IMG/VR virus record: IMGVR_UViG_3300033156_000341
Span: 1-51,487 of that record
Strand: one strand, 5' to 3'
DNA from: a virus
DNA length: 51,487 bases
Both the position numbers and the translations under genes were made by a program. The notes beneath the pieces were generated by a model, which saw nothing but the letters and a program-made list of their open reading frames with translations, was not told the origin of the DNA and did no database searches. This document shows positions 20,893 to 30,145 of the stretch, in pieces (positions within the stretch are counted from its first letter, which is position 1; each line of letters starts with the position of its first letter).

Positions 20893-22579
20893 TTTCTTTT
20901 TTGCTTTCGTGCAAAGCACTACTCGCAACTTTAGCAATCAGTTGGAGAGCCCGCACTGTAACTTTGTTCGTCATTCGTTTCTGTGCCACCTCTCGGCGAC
21001 CTTTTTGCAATTTGCCCTCCCCTCTTGTAGCAGGTTCATTTAGTTTAAGTAAACTCTGCAAAGAGGAAATTGCTAATTTCATAGAAGAAATTGCATCTTG
21101 AATTATCTCACGATTTCTACCCGATAAAACCCTACCTTCTTTCATTTGAGCCACCTCCTTTTTCAACTCATCTAATTCTAATTCCATTTCAGCTTTAGCA
21201 AGAATTCTCTCTGCTTCTTCAGGAGTATATTCTTTAAATTCTGGAGGTTCTTTACCAAATTGTTTATAATGTCGGGCAAGGTGAGTATAAACTCCTTTTC
21301 TATCATTGGAAGGAATTTTTACTCCTCCCCTTGCTCCAAACAAAGCGGCCATTGCGGCGGCAACCCCTCTCCAAACTACAGCTTGATTACCATCTCCTTT
21401 GTGATGAGGAAGTTTATACCATTTTCTTTCAGAAGGGTCAAAATGTTCTTTATCAGAAGTATCTACCCAAGCGTGCATTTTCCTAAGCCTTGTAGCATTA
21501 CCAGATGCCTTTTTTAATTCTACACCAGCATTCCAAGATTCTCCCATAGGGGCTTTTGGACAATCTCCGTGAACCGAATAAGGAATTACTCCTTTTTCTA
21601 TTGCCTTTCCTGGTCCTGGTCTCTCTATTCTTCTCATTTCCCCACCACATTTAGGACACTTGATATCTCGACAATGTTTGTCTGTTACAAGGATATGACC
21701 ACAATTTAAACACTCACAAATAAATGTTTGTTTTTCCTCTTTCCTTGCTGGCTCAAATGTTCCTTTGTGGGATTTACAATGAGTTCTGGCATCACCCTCG
21801 GTCCAAACATCTTTGGGGTATCTAAAACTTTGGATTTCTGATTTCCCAGCCTTAATCCCAAAAATTACATCAATACATTTTCCTTTATGCTTTATAAAAC
21901 AATTCTTTCTAGCAAATCTATCATATTTTCCTGGGTCATTTAGACGACAAGCGTGTTCATTAGGATATGGTTTAATTACCATTTCGCTTATCTCATCGTA
22001 ATCTTCTTCTTTTAATTCTTTTGCCTTTTCTAATACTTTTTCTAAAATAGCATCATCCTCTCCCTCCACCTGACATTCAGAACATTCTTTTATTTCTTCT
22101 TCTACCCAATTTTCAACTTTTTTCTTTTCTTCTGGTGAATAACTTTTGGCTAAAGAAATCAAAGCCTCTGCATTAGCAGGAACCGGTACAGCAGAAATCT
22201 CTAAAAGCTCTGATTCAAGAATTAAATGACGGTCTTCCTTATCAACCTGTAAAGGAATAAATCCAACTGAAAAAGCTCTCATAATTGGAGGGTCAGCTGT
22301 ATACATTTCTTTTACTTCTCTTGATAATTGAGTAATCCCGTGAAAAACAGGTTCGAATACCAACTTATCTCCCTCTATTCGAATGTTTTTAGCAATTCCA
22401 ATAGGTGGCTCGTTATACTTATGAGCGAATAGTAAAACAGGGTTTTTCTTAAAATTATCTAACTTCCAACCAGAAACTTTTATTATGTCGCCAGTTCTAT
22501 CTTTTGTCTCGGTAGACGCAACAGCAACTAACTTTCCTTCTTTCTTTTCAACAAAAGCTTTTATTGTATGTTTGTCCAT
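20849..22579 (-). CDS. Prohead protease with zinc-ribbon and extra C-terminal domains
   Basis: A 576-residue protein. Residues 1-145 match the HK97/U35 prohead protease: LLFAHKYNEPP (His53), MRAFSVGF (Ser104) and LESELLEISAVPVPANAEAL (Glu127 likely). A region NCFIKHKGKCIDVIFGIK to WTEGDARTHCKSH (about 228-270) follows, then a zinc ribbon CECLNCGH...CPKCGG (about 290-315) with RIERPGPGK after it, and a helical domain VVWRGVAAAMAALFGARGGV (about 410-430). This fusion is far longer than the usual 200-residue protease. The C-terminal 100 residues are helical and basic, perhaps a scaffold. It is preceded by a hairpin. Confidence 0.85.
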   Translation of the reverse strand: MDKHTIKAFVEKKEGKLVAVASTETKDRTGDIIKVSGWKLDNFKKNPVLLFAHKYNEPPIGIAKNIRIEGDKLVFEPVFHGITQLSREVKEMYTADPPIMRAFSVGFIPLQVDKEDRHLILESELLEISAVPVPANAEALISLAKSYSPEEKKKVENWVEEEIKECSECQVEGEDDAILEKVLEKAKELKEEDYDEISEMVIKPYPNEHACRLNDPGKYDRFARKNCFIKHKGKCIDVIFGIKAGKSEIQSFRYPKDVWTEGDARTHCKSHKGTFEPARKEEKQTFICECLNCGHILVTDKHCRDIKCPKCGGEMRRIERPGPGKAIEKGVIPYSVHGDCPKAPMGESWNAGVELKKASGNATRLRKMHAWVDTSDKEHFDPSERKWYKLPHHKGDGNQAVVWRGVAAAMAALFGARGGVKIPSNDRKGVYTHLARHYKQFGKEPPEFKEYTPEEAERILAKAEMELELDELKKEVAQMKEGRVLSGRNREIIQDAISSMKLAISSLQSLLKLNEPATRGEGKLQKGRREVAQKRMTNKVTVRALQLIAKVASSALHESKKENGRRTKKETRGRTS

Positions 22580-22591
22580 TTTTAAAAATAA

Positions 22592-22620
22592 GAGGACTAA
22601 AACATTACGATTTAGTCCTC
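22592..22620 (-). terminator. Terminator-like leader hairpin before the protease gene
   Basis: GAGGACTAAA (22611-22620) pairs with TTTAGTCCTC (22592-22601), a perfect 10-bp stem with a 9-nt loop, followed on the minus strand by TTATTTTT and then the ATG of the protease gene 12 nt later. Such a stem and T run could attenuate transcription into the protease and capsid genes. The junction motif variant CAAGGTCG is near 22647. Confidence 0.6.
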
Positions 22621-22659
22621 AAGTTCTTCTTTTCGGACTTCTATATCGACCTTGAATTA

Positions 22660-23532
22660 TTATTCTATTACAACTGGGGTCACGGTACACCTACAACTTA
22701 CGTGTAAAGGTGGGTACCCCACATCATCGTAATCAATTTTAAAATCTTTGTACTCATCCCCTTTGTTAAAAAAGTTTTCATCTAAATCTACTATCTTGCC
22801 ATTAAGGCTGGCACAAGCTACACAGGTTCTTTCATCAAAAGCGGTTAGCCATCTTTTTCCTGTTACCACTCCTGATTGTTTATAACTTTCAACGGTAGCA
22901 AAATTTGCAGCTCTGGAAGTTTCCGTTCTGGCTATTGCCAACGCCCTGCTACCCCTGGCTTCATCAAAAACTCTTTCTATTCTTTTACTTAAATTATAAA
23001 TACTTTCTCCGTTTTTTATTCCTTCCTCTAATTCTTTTCTTATTTTCCTGTTTGTAGTTTTGTTAACAGATTTTGAGAATTTAATTGGATATTTGGCTAA
23101 ATAATTTCTTACCCTATTTGTAGAAACAAAATCTTCATCAACCCCAATAGTATCATTTACATACTCTCCCACCTCCATTATAGTATCCTTAATAATCGGT
23201 GTCAAGGTTATAACAAATTTCTTGTTTTCTTTTTTTATATCAAGTAACAATGTCGGGATACTCAACTTCATTTCATATCTATATTTCAAAACCCTATTCG
23301 TATTTGTATCAAATGCTAATTTAGTAAGAATTTCTTGACTTTTTTTTCGTAATCTCTTTTTAACCTCCTCTTCTTGAGAATTAAACAATTTTCTTAACAT
23401 AAAAACCATTTTTCTTTCTGCTCTTTCTTCTATTTCAATTTGCTTCTCCCAAAAAGCCCTTTCTTTATCAACACCGATTTTCTGAATTGTCTTATTTAGT
23501 GTTTCTCTTAATGCTTTTAATTCTTGTTCCAT
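22660..23532 (-). CDS. MuF-like minor head protein
   Basis: A 290-residue protein. The C-terminal part carries the MuF signature: ARTETSRAANFATVESYKQSG, then KRWLTAFDERTCVACASLNGK and PPLHVSCRCTVTPV, with paired Cys and His. The N-terminal 130 residues are helical. MuF proteins attach near the portal and can be ejected into the cell. The position between portal and protease is standard. The start overlaps the portal gene by 41 nt. Confidence 0.9.
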   Translation of the reverse strand: MEQELKALRETLNKTIQKIGVDKERAFWEKQIEIEERAERKMVFMLRKLFNSQEEEVKKRLRKKSQEILTKLAFDTNTNRVLKYRYEMKLSIPTLLLDIKKENKKFVITLTPIIKDTIMEVGEYVNDTIGVDEDFVSTNRVRNYLAKYPIKFSKSVNKTTNRKIRKELEEGIKNGESIYNLSKRIERVFDEARGSRALAIARTETSRAANFATVESYKQSGVVTGKRWLTAFDERTCVACASLNGKIVDLDENFFNKGDEYKDFKIDYDDVGYPPLHVSCRCTVTPVVIE

Positions 23533-24925
23533 TTTTTTTATACTTTTTAAGATAATGTTTAATCAAAGATTTAATTTCTTTCTTGATTTGTTCTTTTTGT
23601 TTTTCAGCTTTGATTCTGGCATTTAATCTAATCCATTCTCGTGGGAATTCTTTTTTTCTTTTTGCTCCTTTCTTAACAGGTAAACTAAGATACTTCTTTT
23701 CTTTTTCAGCCGCTGATATAGCAGAGAGAGGTCTATAAATCGCATCTCCTCCAGTTACAGGAGGTAGTCCCTCCAATTCTCTAACTTCGTTAATCGTCAT
23801 CCAGCCACTTTCTCCTAATGCACGAGAATACTTCTTAATTTTTAGTTCTACATTTTCAGGTACAGGGTCAGCAAAATCTAAGTATAAGTCCTCACCATAT
23901 ATTGGAACCAAAAACTCATTCAGTTGTTCTACAATTCTTTTCATCTTTGGACGAATTGTCCATCTTGCAAAAGCATAAGCGTGTGTTTCAGCATTTGCCC
24001 TATTAACATCATCTGAAATAGCGACGATACTTTTGGGTACTCTGAGAATTGAGAAAATTTTGTCCCTGCTGAATTTCTGTTGCTCAACAAAATCCATATC
24101 GCTTTGAGATAATTGCATTCTCTCATACTTTAGCCCCGCTTCAAGAATAGCCAATTTCGCTCTCTTTTTAATACCCCTAAATGCTTTTTCCCATTGTTTC
24201 TTAATCGATAATCTTTGCTCTGGAGTCAATTTCTGTTCAGTTGTAAGTATAGCATCTGGTCTTGCGGCATTAAAGAAAAATTGTAAGTTCCATTCTTCGG
24301 CATATCTATCTAAATCTACTGTTTTTTCTACTGCCTCTAAAGTTCCTCTTCCTCTAAAAGGTTTTAAAGGATTTGGATACTTCAAGAAAATAACTTCTTC
24401 GGGAGAGAATTCGAGTTTATTACCGGAGCTTACTTCATATATATACTTTTCAATAACTTTTTCTTTTGACGGAACAATTGTCAATCTATCGGGTCTTAAA
24501 AGATAAATAGCTTTTGGTTTTTCTTTTCTGGATTTCCCTCTATCTAATAACCAGGGAGCTTCTCCCACTGTTTCTAAATAAACTTGCGTCAGCCAAATAT
24601 GGTCAAATTTTGTAGTATATGGGTTTACTTTGTACAACAAATCCAAAAGTTCGTGGTCATTTATTTCCTCTATCCCCTTTTTAGTTCTTCTATATAAATG
24701 AAAATCTATTGTAGCAACCTCATCGGCAATTGCTGTAATACAAGCATAAACCCACCCAGTAATCATTTTTAAATAATCTTCTGATTTCCAAGGGGGAGGA
24801 GAACTTCCAAAAACCGGTTCATACGTTGTTCTTTCTGGAACCTCACTCCAAGGCAAAATATCTTTCTTTTTTTGAGGAATTCTTTGGAACCCAAATCTTT
24901 TTGCTATTTTATCTAAGAGTGCCAT
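23492..24925 (-). CDS. Portal protein (HK97 family)
   Basis: A 477-residue protein of the phage portal family. Typical segments are WVYACITAIADEVATIDFHLYRR, DGRKSRKEKPKAIYLLRPDRLT-like text in part (LLRPDRLTIVPSKEK), VIFLKYPNPLKPFRGRG, and RWTIRPKMKRIVEQLNEFL near residue 320-345. Position after the leader promoter and before the MuF gene is standard. It forms the DNA channel of the head. The last 60 residues are highly basic. Confidence 0.9.
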   Translation of the reverse strand: MALLDKIAKRFGFQRIPQKKKDILPWSEVPERTTYEPVFGSSPPPWKSEDYLKMITGWVYACITAIADEVATIDFHLYRRTKKGIEEINDHELLDLLYKVNPYTTKFDHIWLTQVYLETVGEAPWLLDRGKSRKEKPKAIYLLRPDRLTIVPSKEKVIEKYIYEVSSGNKLEFSPEEVIFLKYPNPLKPFRGRGTLEAVEKTVDLDRYAEEWNLQFFFNAARPDAILTTEQKLTPEQRLSIKKQWEKAFRGIKKRAKLAILEAGLKYERMQLSQSDMDFVEQQKFSRDKIFSILRVPKSIVAISDDVNRANAETHAYAFARWTIRPKMKRIVEQLNEFLVPIYGEDLYLDFADPVPENVELKIKKYSRALGESGWMTINEVRELEGLPPVTGGDAIYRPLSAISAAEKEKKYLSLPVKKGAKRKKEFPREWIRLNARIKAEKQKEQIKKEIKSLIKHYLKKYKKNGTRIKSIKRNTK

Positions 24926-24934
24926 AAAAATAAA

Positions 24935-24956
24935 ACGGTCAATTAAATCTGACCGT
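24935..24956 (-). terminator. Leader hairpin with T run before the portal gene (attenuator-like)
   Basis: ACGGTCA (24950-24956) pairs with TGACCGT (24935-24941) with an 8-nt loop, followed on the minus strand by TTTATTTTT and the ATG at 24925. It lies about 30 nt downstream of the start of transcription from the promoter at 24987-25014. Transcription into the head operon could be controlled here by attenuation or antitermination. Confidence 0.65.
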
Positions 24957-24986
24957 CGGTTTTTCCTGCGGGTTTTAGATTAGTTA

Positions 24987-25014
24987 ATTTTAGCAAACCC
25001 AAAAAACTTGTCAA
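24987..25014 (-). promoter_or_regulatory. Sigma70-type promoter of the head operon
   Basis: TTGACA (25009-25014), a 16-nt spacer ending in TGC and TAAAAT (24987-24992) on the minus strand. It lies at the 3' end of the gene at 25019-25222. Transcription would start near 24980, enter the leader hairpin at 24935-24956 and then the portal gene. It has no DnaA-box-like site. Confidence 0.75.
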
Positions 25015-25018
25015 GAGA

Positions 25019-25222
25019 CTAATCACCATAACTATCAGAATCCTTTGCCGCTTCCCTTACCAGTAAAATGCTTTTTTGGGTTTCTATAATCTGATAAGGT
25101 TTAGCGTGTTTAATTTTGATACGAATCTCTCCGTACTTTGTCTTAATAATATGGCTTATCAGTTTAATAAATTCGTAATCTTCTTCAAACTTCAATATGA
25201 CATTTTTTCCTTCAAACTCCAT
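25019..25222 (-). CDS. Small hypothetical protein
   Basis: A 67-residue protein, beta-alpha pattern (GKNVILKFEEDYEFIKLISHIIKTKY), with Lys-rich middle. It overlaps the glycosyltransferase upstream by 11 nt and ends just before the head-operon promoter. No motif. Function unknown. Confidence 0.65.
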   Translation of the reverse strand: MEFEGKNVILKFEEDYEFIKLISHIIKTKYGEIRIKIKHAKPYQIIETQKSILLVREAAKDSDSYGD

Positions 25223-26087
25223 ATTTTTTGCCTTCCTTTATTTGTTTTATTAGTTCTTTAAACTCCTTTACACTAATTCTTACATCATACTTCTCTCTTA
25301 TTTCTTTTAACCTTTTTGGGGCTTCTTTGTTCCTTTCTTCTGGGTCAAGAAACCTTCTAACATCTTCTGGGGTTCTGGCAACAGGCATACCCAAAGCCCA
25401 AGCTGTATAGACCTTATTCGGGGACTTAAACCTTCCTCGTGGAATATCATCTCTGGGAGGTAATAATACAAAATCGTGTTCTACTATAATTTTATTAAAA
25501 TCAAAACCAGGTTTACCCCATTCAAATTTTAAGTTTCTGTCTGCCTTTGAGTACGGAGGTCTGAAATTAGAAAGAACTGTCAACTCTAACCTATACTTTC
25601 TTAACAGCCCTATCGTTCTATCCAAACACTTTGCATTATGAGAATAACCAAACCAGATTACTTTTTTTGCTCGACCTTTATGAACTTTTTTGTATTTCTC
25701 GTAATTATGAAATTCTAAATCTTGTCTGTCTGGAATAAAAACCACCGGCTTTTTTCCAGCAAATTTTCTTATTTCTTTTGCTAATTCCTCTGTCGAAGTA
25801 GTTACAGCGTCGCAATTATCAATAATTTGTTTTATTGGCACGGTATCTAACCAATCTGGGTCACACATATCAAGAATCTTAATTCCTTTAAACGCTAAAA
25901 CATAATCTAACCAATAACATTTTTGGAAAATAACAGTTTCATATTTTGCTCCTTGCTGAAATATCTCTGCTTCATCCCAATACTTAACAAGCCAATGACC
26001 CCTTATTCTTGAACTTCCTACATTTTGTCTTCCGTGCCATTGTTCAAAAAGTAAAATTCCGACTGGTTTTCCGTTATATACTGACAT
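25212..26087 (-). CDS. Glycosyltransferase, GT-B type
   Basis: A 291-residue protein with GT4-like C-terminal features: RAKKVIWFGYSHNAKCLDR (donor domain strand), FVLLPPRDDIPRGRFKSPNKVYTAWALGMPVARTPEDVR, where the conserved Glu/Gly-rich nucleotide-binding segment is degenerate. The N-terminal half (SRIRGHWLVKYWDE, KILDMCDPDWLD) is the acceptor domain. Likely adds a sugar to a virion or host glycan. It is one of five glycosyltransferases in the block. Substrate unknown. Confidence 0.78.
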   Translation of the reverse strand: MSVYNGKPVGILLFEQWHGRQNVGSSRIRGHWLVKYWDEAEIFQQGAKYETVIFQKCYWLDYVLAFKGIKILDMCDPDWLDTVPIKQIIDNCDAVTTSTEELAKEIRKFAGKKPVVFIPDRQDLEFHNYEKYKKVHKGRAKKVIWFGYSHNAKCLDRTIGLLRKYRLELTVLSNFRPPYSKADRNLKFEWGKPGFDFNKIIVEHDFVLLPPRDDIPRGRFKSPNKVYTAWALGMPVARTPEDVRRFLDPEERNKEAPKRLKEIREKYDVRISVKEFKELIKQIKEGKKYGV

Positions 26088-26157
26088 AGAATACCCCCTA
26101 AAACCTGCTAAAACCCGCTCTAAGAAGTTTTTTTGAAGTTTTAGGATATTTTATGTT

Positions 26158-27238
26158 TCATTTGACTTTTAAAACAAATTTAATTAAATCAAACCAATCT
26201 TTTCTAAATCTTTTACCATTAAAAAGTTTTTTTGCTGTTTCTTTCCCTTTTTGTCCAATTTCAACTGATTTTTGATAATTAAATATACAATCAGCAATCA
26301 CTTTTGCGGCTTCTTGAGGATTAACATTTACCAGAAATCCATTTACCCCATTTTTGATAAATCTATCAGCGTCCTGATAAGGAGTAGTAACTACACAACA
26401 ACCACTAAACATTGCTTCTGTTCTGGTCCTTGGCATTGGAGACCCTATTGTTGGATTAAAATAAACTAATGACCTCCCTAAAAAATTCCTATAATCGTCC
26501 CAACTTGCACAGTATTTATCTTGCCCAATCCAAACTAATTCAACTCCATATTTTCTTCTAAGAACTTGTCTTGTTTCTCTAAAAAATCTCCTTCCATAAT
26601 ACTTTTCTCCTATCCCACCAGGGGAGATAAAAGTCACCACTCTTGGCTCTTTTGGTAAATCCCACCAATCTTCTGGGTCTAATCCGTGTATAATAGTTTT
26701 TCCAAACCCCCACATTTCTTTTGCTTTATGAGAATTTACTACCATCACTGATACTCCTTCCATCAATTTTTTCATTTCTCTTCTTGCCCATTCTTCTCCC
26801 GCTTCTTCCGTATTTCCAAGTCCCGCCTCCTGAGCAAATTGAGTAAAAACTTCGGGATAAACAGGTGTGCCGTGATTTATTACAATTATTGGAATATCTT
26901 TAATCTGTGCCTTAACCTCTCTAAAAACCATCGACTTCCCATAAGCAATTCTTGGAGATAAACATTGCTGGTCAACGTGTAAAATAGCCAAATCATATTT
27001 CCCCGGCTCATAGTAAGGTACCCATTTTACGTGTTTGGGTAGTGGTCTCGCTTGTTCTCCCCATTTCCTTGTGTGTTGAATCAAATAATACCACTCAATT
27101 GGAAATCCGTTTTCTGGATTTAACTTAAGTAGTTCATATTGGTGACTAACAAGGTCAGTGCCAGGGCATACTAAAGATACGGATTGTCCGTTCTCGTTCT
27201 GCCCCAGCTGATTTTATTTTGGTATTTATTTTATTCAT
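26158..27238 (-). CDS. Glycosyltransferase with a frameshift near the N-terminus
   Basis: The long ORF (26158-27084, TTG) continues upstream without a start. The first exon-like part starts at ATG 27238 (27 residues, ending RIFSMPWH) and stops at TGA (27155-27157), while the +1 frame goes on DLVSHQYELLKLNP... Skipping one base (T27157) joins them as SMPWHDLVSHQYELLKL, which reads as a normal family N-terminus. A junction motif (27273-27280) 34 nt upstream supports the start at 27238. The joined protein has 359 residues, with GKYDLAILHVDQQC and a GT-B donor domain. Sequencing error, real mutation or programmed +1 shift are all possible. Confidence 0.75.
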
Positions 27239-27279
27239 ACCAAAACTATTAAGTTAATTTGTTTTGTTAGTATGACCTT

Positions 27280-28143
27280 TTATTTTATTGGTCTTAATTG
27301 AAAATATAAAACTTCTCCCCCTTTTTCTTCTTTCTTAATAATTTCGAATTTATGTTTTGGATTTATATCGTAATACTTCGGTCTCGCCTTAGTAAAATAA
27401 CAAAAGGTATTTTCTGTAAAAAAACTTTGATGCGTTGGGTCTCTGAATGAAGTTTCACTCCCCGCAAGAGGAACAAAAACATCTAATATTCCATCTTTTT
27501 TTAATACTCTATGAATTTCCCTCATTACAAACAATAAATTATAAGGAGCTAAATGTTCTAAAACACTATGAGCTTTTACTAACATGCAACTATTATCAGA
27601 AAAAGGAATACCTTTTGTGATATCCCAAACGATTTCTTGCCCATAATCTTCCCAATCAATCCCAATCATATCTCTATGCTTTTTCCTACCACAACCTATA
27701 TCAAGTTTTAAATTATCTCCCCATATCTTAACTTTTTCCTTAATCGGTTTCATTTTTAAATGAATATCCATTCTATCATTTACCACTAACTCTATTAACT
27801 CCCAGGGTCTTTCAACTACATCTTTATTAAATAATCCATCAAACGAATGCTCATCAAAAAATCTTTTATGTCTAAGTGCATAAGCCCTTTCGTGGTTTTT
27901 ATGAGGGACAATAATCCAGGCAACTCCATCTGGTTTAAGAACTCTCCAGAATTCATTTATTACAAACATCACATCATCCAAATGTTCTAAAACGTGCTGG
28001 CAAAAAATTTCGTCTACTGTATTATCAGAAAAAGGAAGGCATTGTTTCTCTATGTCTCTAACATATTCTTGCCCGTAATCTTCTTTATCAATTCCAATAA
28101 ATCCTTCCCTTTTATTTTTTCCACAACCTACATCAAGCTTCAT
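27280..28143 (-). CDS. Tandem SAM-dependent methyltransferase
   Basis: A 287-residue protein with two methyltransferase domains in series. Each opens with a motif I glycine loop, KLDVGCGKNKREGFIGID (start) and KLDIGCGRKKHRDMIGID (near residue 147), and each contains a motif like FSDNTVDEIFCQHVLEHL or FSDNSCMLVKAHSVLEHL. The second part of each copy has a LKPDGV or LKKDGI segment. It probably arose by duplication. Substrates are likely sugars, by context. Confidence 0.85.
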   Translation of the reverse strand: MKLDVGCGKNKREGFIGIDKEDYGQEYVRDIEKQCLPFSDNTVDEIFCQHVLEHLDDVMFVINEFWRVLKPDGVAWIIVPHKNHERAYALRHKRFFDEHSFDGLFNKDVVERPWELIELVVNDRMDIHLKMKPIKEKVKIWGDNLKLDIGCGRKKHRDMIGIDWEDYGQEIVWDITKGIPFSDNSCMLVKAHSVLEHLAPYNLLFVMREIHRVLKKDGILDVFVPLAGSETSFRDPTHQSFFTENTFCYFTKARPKYYDINPKHKFEIIKKEEKGGEVLYFQLRPIK

Positions 28144-28424
28144 ACTCTTTTTGACCTTCTTTCAAGGTCTTTTTCATAATCAATATTTACTTCCCAGAAA
28201 TCTTTGTCCCAGTCAAACTTATACTCGTGAAGTTTTTTATCCATTTTCTTTGCCATCTCATAAGCAGTTTTTAACCTAACCCGCATTTCTTCTCTCACAG
28301 TTTCATTCCCAACAGCAAAAGTTAAATCATAAAGCTCTCTTAAAACCTCGCAAATAGTTCTCCTTTTATCTGCGTATTTATCAATATTGTCTAAAATTTT
28401 GTCTGTAATATTTTTAGTCACCAT
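28140..28424 (-). CDS. Hypothetical helical protein
   Basis: A 94-residue protein, charged and helical (LDNIDKYADKRRTICEVLREL, AYEMAKKMDKKLHEYKF). It overlaps the tandem methyltransferase by 4 nt and the bifunctional glycosyltransferase by 11 nt. Such small genes often lie between glycosyltransferases in phage polysaccharide clusters. Function unknown. Confidence 0.65.
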   Translation of the reverse strand: MVTKNITDKILDNIDKYADKRRTICEVLRELYDLTFAVGNETVREEMRVRLKTAYEMAKKMDKKLHEYKFDWDKDFWEVNIDYEKDLERRSKRV

Positions 28425-29973
28425 ACATTTGCCAAAGTTTAAATTTGCTTTTCCAAATTTCTTTTTTCTTTCCCCTTTTCTTGGCTTTTAGAATTTGCTT
28501 TGCTCTAGCGAAAGGAAGAAATCGAAACTTAAAACCCATTTTTCCAAAACGAGTTTTAATTTCCTGTGTCATTCCTCCATATCTATCAATCCTCTCGCAA
28601 AACATTCCACAATCTATTAAAAACCTTCTCCTTATTGCACTAAAATTTTCTACAAATCCTTTTCTTACCCCTTTATTTCCATAAAACCAAACTCTTTCAG
28701 GAGTAGATAAAACGTGTTTGGTAAATTCGAATATCGCCTCTGGGTAAGGTTTTAAACGACTATCACAGAATACTATTATCTCCCCATCTGCCTCTATTAT
28801 TCCCATATTTCTCGCCATTGCTAAATTATAGCCGGTCCTATTTGTATTAAGGTATTTTATTGGGTATCTAACTTTTTTCCTCATTTGCTTTACAGCTGAT
28901 TCCGTTCCATCTGTTGAGTTATCATCACACACTATCGCTTCTATATTATCATATGTCTGCTCATCAAGGGCTTCAAGAATTTCCAACACCTGCTCTTTTC
29001 TGTTATAAATTGGAATAATCACTGAAACCAACGGATTTTCAAAAAGTACCTGATTGTACAATTTGGCATACTGTTTAGCCATCTTAATATCTGAAAAATT
29101 TTTAACAGTTTGCCAAGCCTTTTCTCTAATTTCTAACCTCCTTTCCTTGTTCTCTACCAATGCTCTTAATTCATTTTTCAAATCTTCTACGTCTTCTGTT
29201 TGTCCTTGCCTAACAACCATATTCTCTTCGTCATAAATATCAGGAACTAACCCTATGTTTCTTGTAAGTACTGGAACCCCAATAGCCATTGCTTCTAAGA
29301 TAGGCATTGTGCCACATTCAAAATTATCAACAGAATTGCATACCAAAACTCCCATTTTTTTATACATCTCAGGTAATTGCTCTCTCCCTACATAACCTAC
29401 AAAATCAACGCCAATTTCTTGAACCTCTTTCATATAATTGGGACTTGAAACCTTACCCACTAAAAGAAAATGATAACCAAGTTCTTTACACGCCTGGGCT
29501 ACTTCTTTTATTCCTTTATGTCCTTCTATCCTAAAGGCTACCATCCCTACTGTTTTGTTTTCGGGGTCATAATCATCATTAAACTCAAACAAATCTAAAT
29601 CTACTGCGTGGGGAATATGAATAGAACCAGGCAATCTTACTTGTTGGGTTTTGTTCTTAACAACTACTGCATTAAATAATCTGAACCAATCTTCTTTATC
29701 TAAATCATACGGGTTATGATGAGTTAAAATTTTCGGTTTTTCTCTCAACCAAGGGAATTTATCTAAAAGAACCAGAGCAGATTTCCAATATTCAAAATCT
29801 ATCAAATCAGCCCTTTTAGCCATTTCTTCAAACAATTTCAAATCTTCAACACTATACCGTTTCGGGTGAAATGGAAGAATATCAATAAGCAAATGCTCAT
29901 TATGCTTCTGTATCATCTCAGCAAGAATATCCACCGCAGACCCAGGTGTGATACTAACTATCAATATTCTCAT
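28414..29973 (-). CDS. Bifunctional glycosyltransferase, GT4 plus GT2 domains
   Basis: A 519-residue protein. Residues about 1-290 form a GT-B enzyme: KTVGMVAFRIEGHKGI, GVLVCNSVDNFECGTMPILEAMAIGVPVLT (E-x7-E region). Residues about 310-490 form a GT-A enzyme of family 2: PLVSVIIPIYNRKEQVLEIL, AIVCDDNSTDGTE and GEIIVFCDSRLKP (D-x-D-like). Two glycosyl transfers in one polypeptide are typical for synthesis of repeated glycans. Located in the block between terminase and portal. Confidence 0.85.
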   Translation of the reverse strand: MRILIVSITPGSAVDILAEMIQKHNEHLLIDILPFHPKRYSVEDLKLFEEMAKRADLIDFEYWKSALVLLDKFPWLREKPKILTHHNPYDLDKEDWFRLFNAVVVKNKTQQVRLPGSIHIPHAVDLDLFEFNDDYDPENKTVGMVAFRIEGHKGIKEVAQACKELGYHFLLVGKVSSPNYMKEVQEIGVDFVGYVGREQLPEMYKKMGVLVCNSVDNFECGTMPILEAMAIGVPVLTRNIGLVPDIYDEENMVVRQGQTEDVEDLKNELRALVENKERRLEIREKAWQTVKNFSDIKMAKQYAKLYNQVLFENPLVSVIIPIYNRKEQVLEILEALDEQTYDNIEAIVCDDNSTDGTESAVKQMRKKVRYPIKYLNTNRTGYNLAMARNMGIIEADGEIIVFCDSRLKPYPEAIFEFTKHVLSTPERVWFYGNKGVRKGFVENFSAIRRRFLIDCGMFCERIDRYGGMTQEIKTRFGKMGFKFRFLPFARAKQILKAKKRGKKKEIWKSKFKLWQMYGD

Positions 29974-29982
29974 AATTTTCTA

Positions 29983-30144
29983 TTATAATTTTTCGTAATC
30001 ATTTATTGAGAGAGTAATCTCATAACGGGAAAAATACCTATTCAGTTTGAACAATCCTAATTTCTTAGCGGCTTTTAGTACTTCTTCTGGGGTCAACTCT
30101 TTCTTTGATACAGTTTTAGTTATTTGTTTCTTTTTTCTTGCCAT
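29983..30144 (-). CDS. Small basic protein
   Basis: A 53-residue ORF, MARKKKQITKTVSKKEL then a helix (TPEEVLKAAKKLGLFKLNRYF). The start lies 1 nt after the stop of the methyltransferase at 30146, and the stop 9 nt before the glycosyltransferase at 29973. Codon use matches. Too short for family assignment; a DNA- or ribosome-binding role is only a guess from its charge. Confidence 0.6.
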   Translation of the reverse strand: MARKKKQITKTVSKKELTPEEVLKAAKKLGLFKLNRYFSRYEITLSINDYEKL

Positions 30145-30145
30145 A

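Noticed and set aside
25660-25680. AAAGGTCG inside genes at about 25.67, 30.19 and 33.21 kb
   Set aside because: These copies are coding for K-G-R or K-V-x and are not at the usual distance from a start codon, so they are counted as chance.
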